IMG/VR virus record: IMGVR_UViG_3300040801_003053
Location: 1-64,000 of that record
Length of the DNA stretch: 64,000 nt
Source of the DNA: a virus
Reading direction: 5' to 3' (one strand)
The notes beneath the pieces were generated by a model. The model did not search any database. It was not told where the DNA came from and was given only the letters and a program-made list of their open reading frames with translations. The position numbers and the translations under genes were made by a program. This document shows, one piece after another, positions 50,501 through 60,159 of this stretch (position 1 is the stretch's first letter; every line of letters begins with the position of its first letter).

Positions 50501-53500
50501 CCGGGCTGTTGGTGAAGATGCTGTCGGCTATGCTTTAGGGTCTACAGTTTATATTGAACCAAACCAATGGGAACAAGATGACCTTTTTATGCATGAGTTT
50601 TCGCATATCTATTATGCGACAATGAAAGACACTCAAGAAGTGGAGGAAATTTTAAAAGCGGCCAGGGCCGATGAAAACTTCAGAAAATCCGTAGAGCAAG
50701 CTTATTGGGCTGATGTTATGTACAGGGCAACCAAGCCTATACCTCTTCTGAATCTTGCCAAAGGGGATCTGATTAATGTCGGGGCCGTAGGAGCAAACCT
50801 TAAAGTCACCGATCCTGAAACCTTCAACAAGAAAATAAGCATCATCATGAAGCGTTTGGAGAAGCTTCCGGACAGTGAACAGGAAGTAATCAATGATGAG
50901 CTTTTTGCCAATTACTTACAAGGAAAGCTATCCAAGGAATTCAATAAATTCTTTGATCCTAAAAAAGAACCTATGCGTCAGCGTCTGACCCGGAACTTCT
51001 GGAATACGCTGAAAAGGAAAAGCAACGAAAACGATGCTAAATACGTGGTTGAAAGCGGAACGAATTACAAGACCGCTAATCCAGATGAACAGGTCGCTTA
51101 CGACACCATTGTCAGAACATTCAAAGACACTTTGAAAATGAGGGGAACGACAGTGGCCGGTAGGCGAGCTGTCTCTCTGGAAAAATATGAGGGCATCCAA
51201 GACGCGGCTTTGGCAGCTGTCCATAACTGGGAGAAGGCTGAAATGAATATGGATCTCAAAGAGCCATACCAAGACGAGCTTGATGAGAACACTCAAGAAG
51301 ATGTTGGTATTGACGGTTATGACTGGGACAAGACCTTTGAGCGTATAAGCAACAAGGCTCGAAAGATCCTCAATAGCTTCATCAAACGATACAAACAAAA
51401 TCTCAGAGCGGAGCAGGAAGCAGAAGCCAAAGAGAAAAACCTACCTGTCCGACACCGTAACATTGAGGAGAGGCATTTTGTTAGCTTAATAATGAACTCT
51501 GCCCGAGAGGAGGAAAATCCTTTTGTGTGGTCCGCTAAGGTCATGAATCCAAATACGGAGAATCATGTACTTAAAAAGTTTCAGGAATACATGAAACAAA
51601 CTTATGGATCAAACCGAGGGCCTATTCTTAGAAGCATGCATAAGATCTACAATAATCAGATCACATTGCAGACCGTCTTTGGTCATACTGATTCTAATGG
51701 AAATACAGACTTCCTTTCTGGAACATCTTATAAAGACATGAGTCAGGTTAATTGGATGAGCACTCAGTTTATTGACAATCTTGATGAGCATCCTACTCTG
51801 CCCGGTCTTGTAGAACGTATTCGCAGTGGTCGCGGAACCGATGAGGATTATAAGTCCGTCATTCAGATCGCAACAGAATCTACTTCTTATGTTTTTGCTG
51901 ACGAGATCATTGGTGGGAATACTGTCAATTTCCAAAATGGGAAAACAGATATTAAAACATTCCTTGACCATTACCTGGGCATGGAAGACGTTTCTGATGG
52001 TGTTGCTGAAATGATGATGAATATTGTTACAACAAATGCTATTTATTCCTCAGATGCAGTAGTACGAAGCGTCAAAGAAGATAAAAATGGATTCTCCGAT
52101 TATACCGCTTCCAAGCACCTCAGAAATGCTTTGTTCTCAAGCTTTGAGGAAATGCAAAACGACTTGAAGCAGGGAATGTCCAAGAGAGCTTTCTTGAACA
52201 AGTACACGAATATGACTTCCAATGAAGGCAAGTATCGTGTAAAAGCCAGGAATGAGCTGACCGAGTTCATATATGACAATTACCAGAACAACAATTTGCT
52301 CCCTGATATCTCTCTTTACCTTGGTGATATTAATGATCGTCAAAATAAAAATGTTTCCTACAAGGACACCGATGCCGAATCACTGTATGTTAGTGACGTG
52401 ATCCGTTTCCTGAAAGGGGATAACGCGTATTTGTCTCCATTGAACACAATGGGCGAATCTAAGCGTAGCATGATGACGATGATGCCCAAGTATGAGGCAG
52501 GCACAGAAAAGGCGCGTACAGCCCTTAAAAGAGCTTATCAGGCTTATGTGATGACTCCGGGAGATAAAGACATCAAAAGCTTACAGGAATGGAGTAAGGG
52601 TGTTCAAGATTCCATCAATCAAGAAGTTGCCTATTTCCAAGCGCACAGCGAAGTGTACATGGAGTACAATGATTTTATCAATCCGGAAAATGAAAATGAA
52701 GGTCTTTACAATTCTCGAGGTGTACTCACTTCTTACGGGAAAAGACGCATTGCGGATTATGTGACTTCAACGATTATCAACAAAGCTTTTGTTCACGAAT
52801 TGCTTACGCCAACGACAGAAGTCAAAGATATTGTCAAGCGGAATAAAATGAACAACTCTCCGTTTATGCGCCTTTCTCACAAACTCAAGTTTGAGAACGT
52901 GCCTATGCCAGCGGAGTTTGTTGACGCAATCAATGAGCTTGGAGAGCAAAACGATTCCGGTCAGTACATAACCGATGTGACTGCAGCTCGTATTGAAGAA
53001 GCCAGTAGAGGTGTCCTGAATTTGAACAAAGGATACAAGATGGTCAACAACCATATTGAAAGAGACAATCCTAATTTTCGAGGACGCAAGCTGGGATTGA
53101 AAGGGTATGTGACCATTCTCTCTGCAGAGCAAGTAGAGAAGTTTCCTGCCCTCAAGCCAATCTACGACTTGCTGAATAAGCGTCAAGAACGTTTTGATGC
53201 CTACGCAAAAGAAAATGGAGTCAGCACTGATGATGTTCTTGAGCATCCGGAAACCGCCATGGACTACATAGCCATTGCCTCTCCTGTAAGCTCTGAAAAG
53301 CAAAACTTCTACAACAAGGAGCAGCTTGACACGATCAACAATGCCACACTTGAAGCCTTAGCTGATCCTGAGAACATGAAAGCTTATGAAGAGTTTCTCG
53401 ATGGTATGTACTACGATGAGAACGGAGAGTTTATGGGTCTTTCTGGAAACAACTTTGGACCACAAATGCGGATGGATGAGGACAAGCGAAAAGCTAAAAT

Positions 53501-56500
53501 ACCTGTCCAGATGCGAAGCGCCATTATGGTCAATGCCGGAATATTTGACAACATTGCCGAAGCTGAAGAGGTGCTGAGCAAGTATAACAGTGCGGCCAAT
53601 ATCATGCTTCAAGAGAATCTTCTTGCTGACATTATGCATAAAGGGGTTATCAAAAACGATGTAGAGCTTGCCAAATTTATTTTGAAAAACTCTAACCCGG
53701 ATGAGATCAATCCACGCGACAAGCGATTGTTGGAAGTTAAAAACGCAAGCATTCATAACCCTTGGCTTTCTCAGACAGCCCGTAACCTGGTTAAAAACCT
53801 GATCATTAAAAATGGAAACAACCTGCAAGGGCCGGGAACCATTGCTCAGCAAAAATCAGAAGTAGCCGGCAAGCAAGTTGAGAAAGGCAAGCCCTCTATG
53901 CCGCTAGAGTTTTACCGTGAAGCAAATGGTAAGGTTCTACCTATGGAAGGGATACTTCCTGCCTACATGAAAGATATGGGTGTTCGCAAAAGGAAATATG
54001 CTCCTTTAGAAGAAGTGCGAATCGACCTTCTTTCTTCAAGAAAACTCCAAGAGGAGTTTGGAATCAAAGGGCGTGAGCAAGTAGAGCAATTCATCAAAGA
54101 TCACAGTTTTGAATTTGATGGTAAAATGAAGTACTACATTCCTGGAGAGAATGTACTTGCCACTCGTGTGCCTAGCTCCGGGCCTTCTTTTACAGGCGTG
54201 ATGGAAGCCGTAGATTTTGACACTACGGGAGCCTCTAACGTCATGATACCAACCAAATTTAAAGAAACGATCGGTTCTGATGACGATGGGGATCAGCTCT
54301 TCATAAGCATACGGGACAAAGGAAATCGTATTGGTGCCATGGAGTACAATGAGTTTTTTGACTCAGCTGTTAAGAAATGGCTTACTCGGGAGATGCAAAC
54401 CACCCTGACAACCAAACTCGATGATTCCAGAGAAGTCAACAGGATCATAGAGGGCATGACGATAAAAGGCAAGCGTGAAAATCCAATGCCTTTCTCTCCT
54501 GCCTGGGCTAAAAAGAATCATAATGACGCTCTCGGTGCCAGCCAGACGGTAGGTATTGCTTTTAATCTGCACAGGATATTCAATAGCGTTGCCGCCTATA
54601 AAACTCCACTTAGGAGAGTTGACCGACAAGGAAGCTCTTACGACATGAGCATCGGCATCAATGGTCAGGTAGAAAATCAATTCAATGATAACGAACAAGG
54701 TGTAAAATCGCGTATCCATAAATCCAACACAATTACACAAATTGTATTGGACAGCTCTAAAAATGGCCACACAGAAGCGTTAGGGTTCAGCAAGAACTCT
54801 ATCGGATACGCGATGATTCTCACCAACCTCGGGTTTGACCTGGGAACAGTAGGAGAATTTTTAAACCACCCAACAACCAAAGAGTATGTTGCTCGTATCG
54901 CCTCAAAAGACAACCTCTACGCTCCTTATGAGCATGAGTATGGGGTATTGAAGCAAATGGTCAAGAAAGTCGATCGTAACCAAGCTATGAGCGATCTCTA
55001 TACAGGGGGCAATATTGACTTGAATAATGACTCCAAAGAAACCAAGATCAAGATACTTGGTCTTTTGGACTACATGAATAAAATTCATGCAGACATTGAG
55101 AAAGTCAACAAAGTGATGAAAGGACACAAAGAGATCTCTCCGGATCCTTTCGTTGTTGAAAAGCAAATGCAAGAATATCGGGACCTGGTATCAAACAAAG
55201 GAGCGACAACCTTGCTGTTTTCAGATGAGTTTTCTGTCAACCCGGAAGCCGAAGGGTACCTGTCCAGCATGAAACACACCCAAGACATTGTTGGTAAGAT
55301 GAGTATTGAATACTCTCCTGCCAACAGAGAGATCTACAATGAGGTGGCAAGAAGTGTATTCCAAGGATTTGGTAAGGACTACAATTCCAAGCTTGTTGGT
55401 GACTATCTTAAAATCTACAACGAAGCAAAATATTGGAACATCAATAACAAGTACACCCGTTCTGAATTAACCCGATTGATTGCTCCAAAAGATTTCAATA
55501 ATGAAGCCGTTCCCGGATCAGCTATAAAATCATTTGAGGATCTGGTCAATGAAATGCTTGAGCAAACAAGTCCAAGCACCGAAAATGCAGAGCTTGAAAA
55601 CACGGCATTCCACAAGAATAAATTTTTGAACCTGGTACAGGCATTTGGTGTTGAGAATGACATGTTCAATGAAAGCTTAGGCTTTGAGATCAAAACAACT
55701 CCTTATGCTCGCTCGAACTCATTAAGTCAAGAAGAGATTCAGGACGTTGCCAAATCCTTTGATGAATTGCCGGCAGACTTCAAAGAAAAGATTCTTGTCG
55801 CTGACCTGGTACTCAATGGGTGGAAAGGGAACAATTCTATATTCCCGTTTTTGCCTGACTATGTGATTGAATCAATCAATGAGAATGCAGGGCGCATTGC
55901 ACGCGATCAGTCCACTCCAAGCAGAGAGAAGATTGAACAAGTCCGAAACACAATCATTAATTTGATGATGTCCCGGAATGCAGGAGCCTTTAAAAATGTC
56001 AACATTAATGTTCCTGTCTTAAAAGACGCTCCACCGCCAACAAGCAAAATGGTAGCCAATGAAATTGCAAATGAGCTTGGCCGGGATCCGTCTTTCTTTG
56101 AAAATATTGCAAAAAAGAAAGATGACAAGGCAGTGCCTGTCCTTTATTATAAACTAAATCGCAGAGGCAATGATGGTCAAAAAGTTGATGCAGGCCAACT
56201 ATTTATCAAAGTAACCGGTATTGATCCAGTTACTGATAAAGTCGTACAGAAGTATGATATAAACAAGGGTCGCACACAGGGCCAGTTAGGAGTTTCTAAA
56301 TACAAGAAAAGACAGATCACTTTGGCGAAACTTGTTGAAGAGGGAAGAATTGAAGTAATCTCTCCAGAACCAACAAGCCCTAAAAATATTGACCTGCTTG
56401 TAATTCCGGATGAAGGCACCAAAATGCCTACCCCTGAATGGACTCAAAAAAAAAAGTTTAATCAGAAGTTAGGTCGAGCTGCCAGAGCAGACCTGGAGAG

Positions 56501-58793
56501 TTTCACCTCAGATCGCAAGCTTACTCCAGAGGAATACATGGACGCACAGCAGTTCCGCTATGGTGTCGATTCCGTTAAACGAAACATGATGTATCAGCGT
56601 TATCTTAAAGACAAGGATAACGCTAATGCATTGGCTCAGGGAGAGTACCGCAAAGAGAAGATCCTCAAAATGAAGCCTGATCAGCTTTTAGAAGTCTACA
56701 AGGAGTTTGCTAAAAAAGACATCTACGCCTACAGCAATATTATCGTTCCTGTCCTGGAAAGGATTACTCACTTCGCGATTAATGAACAACAGGAGCTTAC
56801 AGGTGTTCAAGAAGGTATGAAAGACATCAGTGTGCTTAAAGCTTACTTGCAGACCAACAATATAGACTCCTCTCATCCCGGCACTCAATACGCTCAAAGA
56901 ATGCTGGAAGGACAGTACAAGTCTTTTATCAATGAGAAGAAGCAATTCACCAAAAGGATCAATGAGGCCACAAACAATCTCTACAATGAGAAGTTCAACG
57001 ATCAGCGGTCCTCAATTCCTTTCTTTAATAGGCTGACCCGAGCCGCTATTGTCGCTTTCACTCCAAGAAATACCATGTATGAGAAATTGTATGGTAACCT
57101 GGTAAAGATTGACAAAAGAGAGCGATCTGACGGCACAATATTCAGGGCCTATAAAATGCATTCTCCCGAAGTGCTTAAGGCCAAGTACCTCAAGAAGCAG
57201 ATCTCTAAATCGGAATACGAATTTGCCCAGGTGTTTCAAGACACCATAAGCAAGCTTTCATTTACCGACAAAAAGGATTTTGAGACAGGTGGATTTGTTC
57301 CTGCCGTTGCCATGAACCGGATGGAGAAATTTGCCACTCGTGGACTTCTTGGACTGTTCAGCTCATCCAGAACACAGGATGAAGCCATGATGAATGTTAA
57401 GATGAATTTCCGGGGAAACACAGTTAGCTTTAAAGAGATTGAAGATTACTTCCGGAGTACGGCAAAGAACAATTACAAAAACATTAAAGAATACGTCACA
57501 CTCAAAGCCAAGGCGATCAAGCTGGTGAACCAAGGCAAAAATGAAGATGGAAGCATGCTGGTCACAACCGCTGTATCTACCAAAACATTGATGGGCGATG
57601 GTGTCATGGAGCGATTCAAGGAAGGAAAGTTTATCAATGAGAATGAGCTTGTAAGCATGGACTTGAATAAGGCTCTACATGACTTTGTTCACGCCTCTAT
57701 GTTTTCTCATGGCTATGGAGACTTTAAAGGCTTTGTAGGGCTTCAGTCGGTCATTGACGGCTTACTTATCCATAACCGAAAAAAAGGATTTGAGAATCAA
57801 AATAAATTTGTTCAGCGCGTAATGAAAGATGGATTTCTGACGGGCAATATACGCAAGAATGAATCCATGGCTGATAAGACCTTAAATGGATTGATCAGGG
57901 CCAACCTCTTGTACATATTGGGGTACAAGGCTTTGATACTACAGCATGGAGCATATGCTATCAACAACCTTGTTGTGGGTAAATACCACAATATAAAAAA
58001 TGAAGGTGGCCGAGCTTGGATAACCGGAGAGAAGCGTTATTGGGGGGTAAGTGCTGACTCCGGTTTCGGTCATCGTAAAGCAAATGGGATCCTCAAGAAT
58101 TTGAATTACATGACTTTCAACGTCTATGACGAAGTTCCTTTGGAAAACAAACATGGATTGGACGATATATTTTCAGACATTGCTTTGATGCCTATGACAG
58201 CGTCTGAAAACTGGACTCAAAAAGTACATTACTTGGGCCTATTGACAGATGAAGAATGGAAAAAGTTTGACCGTGACGGAGACTACCTTCCGGGCGTAGA
58301 GAAAATTTCAAACCAACGACTTCTTGAAATCGAAGAAGAAGTTAAAACGGCACATGGTAAAGGCTACCAGGTGATAGATCAGCGCATGATACAAACGTAC
58401 AGTTGGGGTCGTGCAATCATGCAGTTCGCTCGATTTATTCCAACGATGGTATATGACCGCTTTGCTCCTGAAGATGTCAATATCTATGGACAAAAGCATG
58501 TCGGCTCATTACGCAAGACCTGGCAGGTAATCCATGAAGCCATGAGCGGAAACATGAGCGTTAAAGAATTCGCCGCTTACAGGAAGTCCTTGCCCGCCCA
58601 CGAACGTAAAGCTCTTGACCAAGGACTCCGAGGAATGGGCCTTACCACGGCAGCCGCTTTCTTAGGGGTACTTGCTAATTCAGAGATAGCCACGGAGCTT
58701 GTAGGTGATTCAAACTACCTAATGAATCCAGACAAGATGCAATGGAAAATTGTACCGAGCCTGGTCAATACAACAAAACAAATAATTTTGTGA
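47508..58793 (+). CDS. Giant virion RNA polymerase / metallopeptidase, 3761 aa
   Basis: Residues 1-480 are a hydrophobic, Gly/Ala-rich ejection-type region, then a disordered linker (about 640-870). A zinc peptidase motif H1029-E-F-S-H1033 with probable third ligand E1131 (NDELFANYL) follows. A NFG-x-Q...KIPVQ pattern at 1982-2001 and the signature VLATRVPSSGP...SDDDGDQLF (D2258-D2262) match the beta-prime-type catalytic loop of multisubunit-type RNA polymerases (DFDGDQ). crAss-like phages package such single-chain polymerases. The C-terminus (about 2800-3761) is unrecognised and helical. Confidence 0.85.
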   Translation: MGIIDDARMGIDPIKEKAQQDANSSMAQTTNVGEQDFKERRKDERIAAQETPTSQGMESLQGPQEGVIDPEVTQRGWAEEFGHSLVRGFGKQVIGGTGDVIQAIHGIIDEDAIEGNLASRWLQEAGNSIAEGHENYLSEDFRKHMEDNAWSIKTFMEPEFWSNDVAEGIPMLLEMIFLSKGISGLAKKGALNVVKKVGKKGVRDVAGLTGKGIDQTIGAAKLGEFGAGAVDMAAGGVTMNMYAGLMNSAELVNMHKNDVDENGNPLYTNAELSQMAATSFTNNMAYLPVDALSWGLTYGNAGRAVMKGMKGVLSKPGQLLKGPAESLTSSAKMFAQTVKPMANVLKKRILPLSKPAAEGLEETFQESFEEWAKLKAKEKSGIYDSSLQENVGEFMDFYNSKENQHTKAVSMALGMLGGAGSNVANSARNMVNRINEEAEKNFKYYDKAELLKNVYTDSDMKEAQMEAVHDMMLNDMYHDGKVNMVYIEDLHEKEAIDDEVYKELKNKATAIEDNWGKAELMNVRGKMAYGKAKMQQVHITEHMAKLNEEFSDKRAEILQGPASDQTKETQIKKYEQERDQGLQAAQEALAVNAAVQESLLSGDQNGIKPLQSKFVTNEDGNEELINGLTPELYNEFYTKTDEEVLNELKKNRVQRTASKVFGGFADQLTNAREREVFKNIFTKVKDGAKEMADKAGINVEAAEDNNQQSKGDQAKETTTLTPNAEKGGVDEGKTTIERQEPKPISGLTGDQNWAELVQNAEYEKELDSITDQMTEAGISDPDITVAINKKRESLQNGTETPQAPDGEQGAGNAQDGATTGNKNTKAGQRDLKEVQSEEGTAEGSDRKSTSIATPARRIVKMANKGGTSGFEELNEKDTTIVEQIVKSEKFKRTPVERIAKIVRAAGFIGTEDDVVLDYVKNKVGPNYVGRASRAKTPTGRMYFRDIKNQTDHDTWVNSALAELEFGYSTMSKVMVHNQYLRKLFPGTYIKSFAIQDLYRAVGEDAVGYALGSTVYIEPNQWEQDDLFMHEFSHIYYATMKDTQEVEEILKAARADENFRKSVEQAYWADVMYRATKPIPLLNLAKGDLINVGAVGANLKVTDPETFNKKISIIMKRLEKLPDSEQEVINDELFANYLQGKLSKEFNKFFDPKKEPMRQRLTRNFWNTLKRKSNENDAKYVVESGTNYKTANPDEQVAYDTIVRTFKDTLKMRGTTVAGRRAVSLEKYEGIQDAALAAVHNWEKAEMNMDLKEPYQDELDENTQEDVGIDGYDWDKTFERISNKARKILNSFIKRYKQNLRAEQEAEAKEKNLPVRHRNIEERHFVSLIMNSAREEENPFVWSAKVMNPNTENHVLKKFQEYMKQTYGSNRGPILRSMHKIYNNQITLQTVFGHTDSNGNTDFLSGTSYKDMSQVNWMSTQFIDNLDEHPTLPGLVERIRSGRGTDEDYKSVIQIATESTSYVFADEIIGGNTVNFQNGKTDIKTFLDHYLGMEDVSDGVAEMMMNIVTTNAIYSSDAVVRSVKEDKNGFSDYTASKHLRNALFSSFEEMQNDLKQGMSKRAFLNKYTNMTSNEGKYRVKARNELTEFIYDNYQNNNLLPDISLYLGDINDRQNKNVSYKDTDAESLYVSDVIRFLKGDNAYLSPLNTMGESKRSMMTMMPKYEAGTEKARTALKRAYQAYVMTPGDKDIKSLQEWSKGVQDSINQEVAYFQAHSEVYMEYNDFINPENENEGLYNSRGVLTSYGKRRIADYVTSTIINKAFVHELLTPTTEVKDIVKRNKMNNSPFMRLSHKLKFENVPMPAEFVDAINELGEQNDSGQYITDVTAARIEEASRGVLNLNKGYKMVNNHIERDNPNFRGRKLGLKGYVTILSAEQVEKFPALKPIYDLLNKRQERFDAYAKENGVSTDDVLEHPETAMDYIAIASPVSSEKQNFYNKEQLDTINNATLEALADPENMKAYEEFLDGMYYDENGEFMGLSGNNFGPQMRMDEDKRKAKIPVQMRSAIMVNAGIFDNIAEAEEVLSKYNSAANIMLQENLLADIMHKGVIKNDVELAKFILKNSNPDEINPRDKRLLEVKNASIHNPWLSQTARNLVKNLIIKNGNNLQGPGTIAQQKSEVAGKQVEKGKPSMPLEFYREANGKVLPMEGILPAYMKDMGVRKRKYAPLEEVRIDLLSSRKLQEEFGIKGREQVEQFIKDHSFEFDGKMKYYIPGENVLATRVPSSGPSFTGVMEAVDFDTTGASNVMIPTKFKETIGSDDDGDQLFISIRDKGNRIGAMEYNEFFDSAVKKWLTREMQTTLTTKLDDSREVNRIIEGMTIKGKRENPMPFSPAWAKKNHNDALGASQTVGIAFNLHRIFNSVAAYKTPLRRVDRQGSSYDMSIGINGQVENQFNDNEQGVKSRIHKSNTITQIVLDSSKNGHTEALGFSKNSIGYAMILTNLGFDLGTVGEFLNHPTTKEYVARIASKDNLYAPYEHEYGVLKQMVKKVDRNQAMSDLYTGGNIDLNNDSKETKIKILGLLDYMNKIHADIEKVNKVMKGHKEISPDPFVVEKQMQEYRDLVSNKGATTLLFSDEFSVNPEAEGYLSSMKHTQDIVGKMSIEYSPANREIYNEVARSVFQGFGKDYNSKLVGDYLKIYNEAKYWNINNKYTRSELTRLIAPKDFNNEAVPGSAIKSFEDLVNEMLEQTSPSTENAELENTAFHKNKFLNLVQAFGVENDMFNESLGFEIKTTPYARSNSLSQEEIQDVAKSFDELPADFKEKILVADLVLNGWKGNNSIFPFLPDYVIESINENAGRIARDQSTPSREKIEQVRNTIINLMMSRNAGAFKNVNINVPVLKDAPPPTSKMVANEIANELGRDPSFFENIAKKKDDKAVPVLYYKLNRRGNDGQKVDAGQLFIKVTGIDPVTDKVVQKYDINKGRTQGQLGVSKYKKRQITLAKLVEEGRIEVISPEPTSPKNIDLLVIPDEGTKMPTPEWTQKKKFNQKLGRAARADLESFTSDRKLTPEEYMDAQQFRYGVDSVKRNMMYQRYLKDKDNANALAQGEYRKEKILKMKPDQLLEVYKEFAKKDIYAYSNIIVPVLERITHFAINEQQELTGVQEGMKDISVLKAYLQTNNIDSSHPGTQYAQRMLEGQYKSFINEKKQFTKRINEATNNLYNEKFNDQRSSIPFFNRLTRAAIVAFTPRNTMYEKLYGNLVKIDKRERSDGTIFRAYKMHSPEVLKAKYLKKQISKSEYEFAQVFQDTISKLSFTDKKDFETGGFVPAVAMNRMEKFATRGLLGLFSSSRTQDEAMMNVKMNFRGNTVSFKEIEDYFRSTAKNNYKNIKEYVTLKAKAIKLVNQGKNEDGSMLVTTAVSTKTLMGDGVMERFKEGKFINENELVSMDLNKALHDFVHASMFSHGYGDFKGFVGLQSVIDGLLIHNRKKGFENQNKFVQRVMKDGFLTGNIRKNESMADKTLNGLIRANLLYILGYKALILQHGAYAINNLVVGKYHNIKNEGGRAWITGEKRYWGVSADSGFGHRKANGILKNLNYMTFNVYDEVPLENKHGLDDIFSDIALMPMTASENWTQKVHYLGLLTDEEWKKFDRDGDYLPGVEKISNQRLLEIEEEVKTAHGKGYQVIDQRMIQTYSWGRAIMQFARFIPTMVYDRFAPEDVNIYGQKHVGSLRKTWQVIHEAMSGNMSVKEFAAYRKSLPAHERKALDQGLRGMGLTTAAAFLGVLANSEIATELVGDSNYLMNPDKMQWKIVPSLVNTTKQIIL

Positions 58794-58794
58794 T

Positions 58795-59226
58795 ATGCAT
58801 TACGAATGTAAATACTTTGATATCTACGAACTTGCCGCACCAAAAATCATAGCCGACATAGGCGAAGTCAATGCTTGGCGAAGGCTTAAAAGAGGGGCGC
58901 TTATGGATCTCGATACTATAAGAGAACACTTTGGAAGCGAGATATACATCAACGGAAATTACTGGGGAAAGATTTTTAATTCTTCCGGATGGAGACACCC
59001 CGACGATCCTGATGGTGCTAAATGGTCCGTACATAAGCTGGCAGACGCTTACGATCTCAAAGCCAAAAACGGAGAGCATCAAAAACTATGGGATACGGTT
59101 TATTACCTTATCCTTACAGGCAAGCTTGAACATTTTAACACGATGGAAGATCGGGCATATACCAAATCATGGACCCATGTTGCCAACATGAATACCGATC
59201 TACGTCCTTTAATTATAAAACCATGA
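58795..59226 (+). CDS. M15-type peptidase, endolysin candidate, 143 aa
   Basis: SVHKLADAYD (H80, D87) and WTH (H128) match the peptidase M15 zinc-binding pattern SxHxxGxAxD...WxH, with the usual Gly replaced by Ala83. Such enzymes are D-Ala-D-Ala carboxypeptidases or L-Ala-D-Glu endopeptidases that cut the peptide part of peptidoglycan, and many are phage endolysins. The protein is 143 residues, compact, without a signal peptide. It follows the giant polymerase gene and is coupled by ATGA to a membrane protein, forming a lysis cassette. Confidence 0.7.
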   Translation: MHYECKYFDIYELAAPKIIADIGEVNAWRRLKRGALMDLDTIREHFGSEIYINGNYWGKIFNSSGWRHPDDPDGAKWSVHKLADAYDLKAKNGEHQKLWDTVYYLILTGKLEHFNTMEDRAYTKSWTHVANMNTDLRPLIIKP

Positions 59227-59591
59227 AACTACCAGAAGGATTTGCAAGTTGGGTTAACACGATTTTATTGATTGCCGGCTTGGCTGGCTTTGCCTATGAA
59301 TGGGGTGGAGTAAAACAACTTCTCTTTGACAATTATGAGCAAAAGTATGAAGTGACCAAGCACGTCATTGTTGCGGACACAATTTTAAATCATGTCGATA
59401 AAGCCATAGAGGCAAAGTCAAAGAATGAAATGCACGCAATGGAATCTCGTAGAATGAGAGATTCATTACTCAAGGCACAAGCGGATGTAAGCCTCCGCAA
59501 TGCTATCCAAATTGAGAAGCTTATTAAAAACCAGGACTCCGTCATGGTATGGTGGAGAAAGTATAATCAATCCGCAAATGATGGAAACTAA
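59223..59591 (+). CDS. Single-span membrane protein of the lysis cassette, 122 aa
   Basis: ATG at 59223 (MKLPEGFASWVNTILLIAGLAGFAYEWGG) overlaps the endolysin stop and gives one span at about 10-25, followed by a coiled-coil-like helix (LFDNYEQKYEVTKHVIVADTILNHVDKAIEAKSK). It could be an inner-membrane spanin subunit or pinholin-like partner. It overlaps the next gene by 14 bases. Context supports a lysis role. Confidence 0.55.
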   Translation: MKLPEGFASWVNTILLIAGLAGFAYEWGGVKQLLFDNYEQKYEVTKHVIVADTILNHVDKAIEAKSKNEMHAMESRRMRDSLLKAQADVSLRNAIQIEKLIKNQDSVMVWWRKYNQSANDGN

Positions 59592-60159
59592 ACTCAAAAC
59601 AAAGAAAAAACAAACCATTGCCCTAGTTCTCTACGGCATCATTGTTACCGCGATCCTTATCTTTTTCATCGCTCAGGGGCCTGAAATCGTCAAAGTGGAC
59701 ACAACCCATTGGGAAAAAGAGATCGACTCTCTCAATCGGGTTATTAAGCTCAAGCAGGTAGAGTTTGACCAACTGGAAGATGACAAGCAGATAATCATTG
59801 AAATGCAGGAGACGCATGAGAAAAAAAGTGATAGCCTACTTGCTGTTATCCGATCCTTGCCGGCCAATACCCCTTGCGAACATGAATTAAAACTTGTCAA
59901 GCTGGAACGCAACCAGATTGCAAGTGCTTATGCAAAATGCAAGGAATCGCAATCCGTTACCAGAGTCCAGATAAAAGCCTGTACAGAGATTATAAACTCT
60001 CAAAACGTTAAGCATATCAGTTCAGCTGAAATGAACGCTGCGCTTGTCAGAAGTGCTGAGCGAAGAGCAGAAGAAGCAGGGAAGAAAGGATTTCTTAAAG
60101 GCCTAGGAATTGGATCCGGTGGAACAGCAGTCATTGTACTTATTCTACTGTTGCTATAA
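59578..60159 (+). CDS. Spanin-like membrane coiled-coil protein, 193 aa
   Basis: An N-terminal membrane anchor at about 13-33 (IALVLYGIIVTAILIFFIAQG) is followed by a long periplasmic-style coiled coil (EIDSLNRVIKLKQVEFDQLEDDK) and a C-terminal hydrophobic segment (GIGSGGTAVIVLILLLL). Four Cys residues (PCEHEL, AKCKES, KACTEI region) could form disulphides. The topology resembles Rz-type spanins that fuse inner and outer membranes at lysis, though the second hydrophobic end suggests a unimolecular type. It ends the plus block, followed at once by a terminator. Confidence 0.6.
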   Translation: MMETKLKTKKKQTIALVLYGIIVTAILIFFIAQGPEIVKVDTTHWEKEIDSLNRVIKLKQVEFDQLEDDKQIIIEMQETHEKKSDSLLAVIRSLPANTPCEHELKLVKLERNQIASAYAKCKESQSVTRVQIKACTEIINSQNVKHISSAEMNAALVRSAERRAEEAGKKGFLKGLGIGSGGTAVIVLILLLL

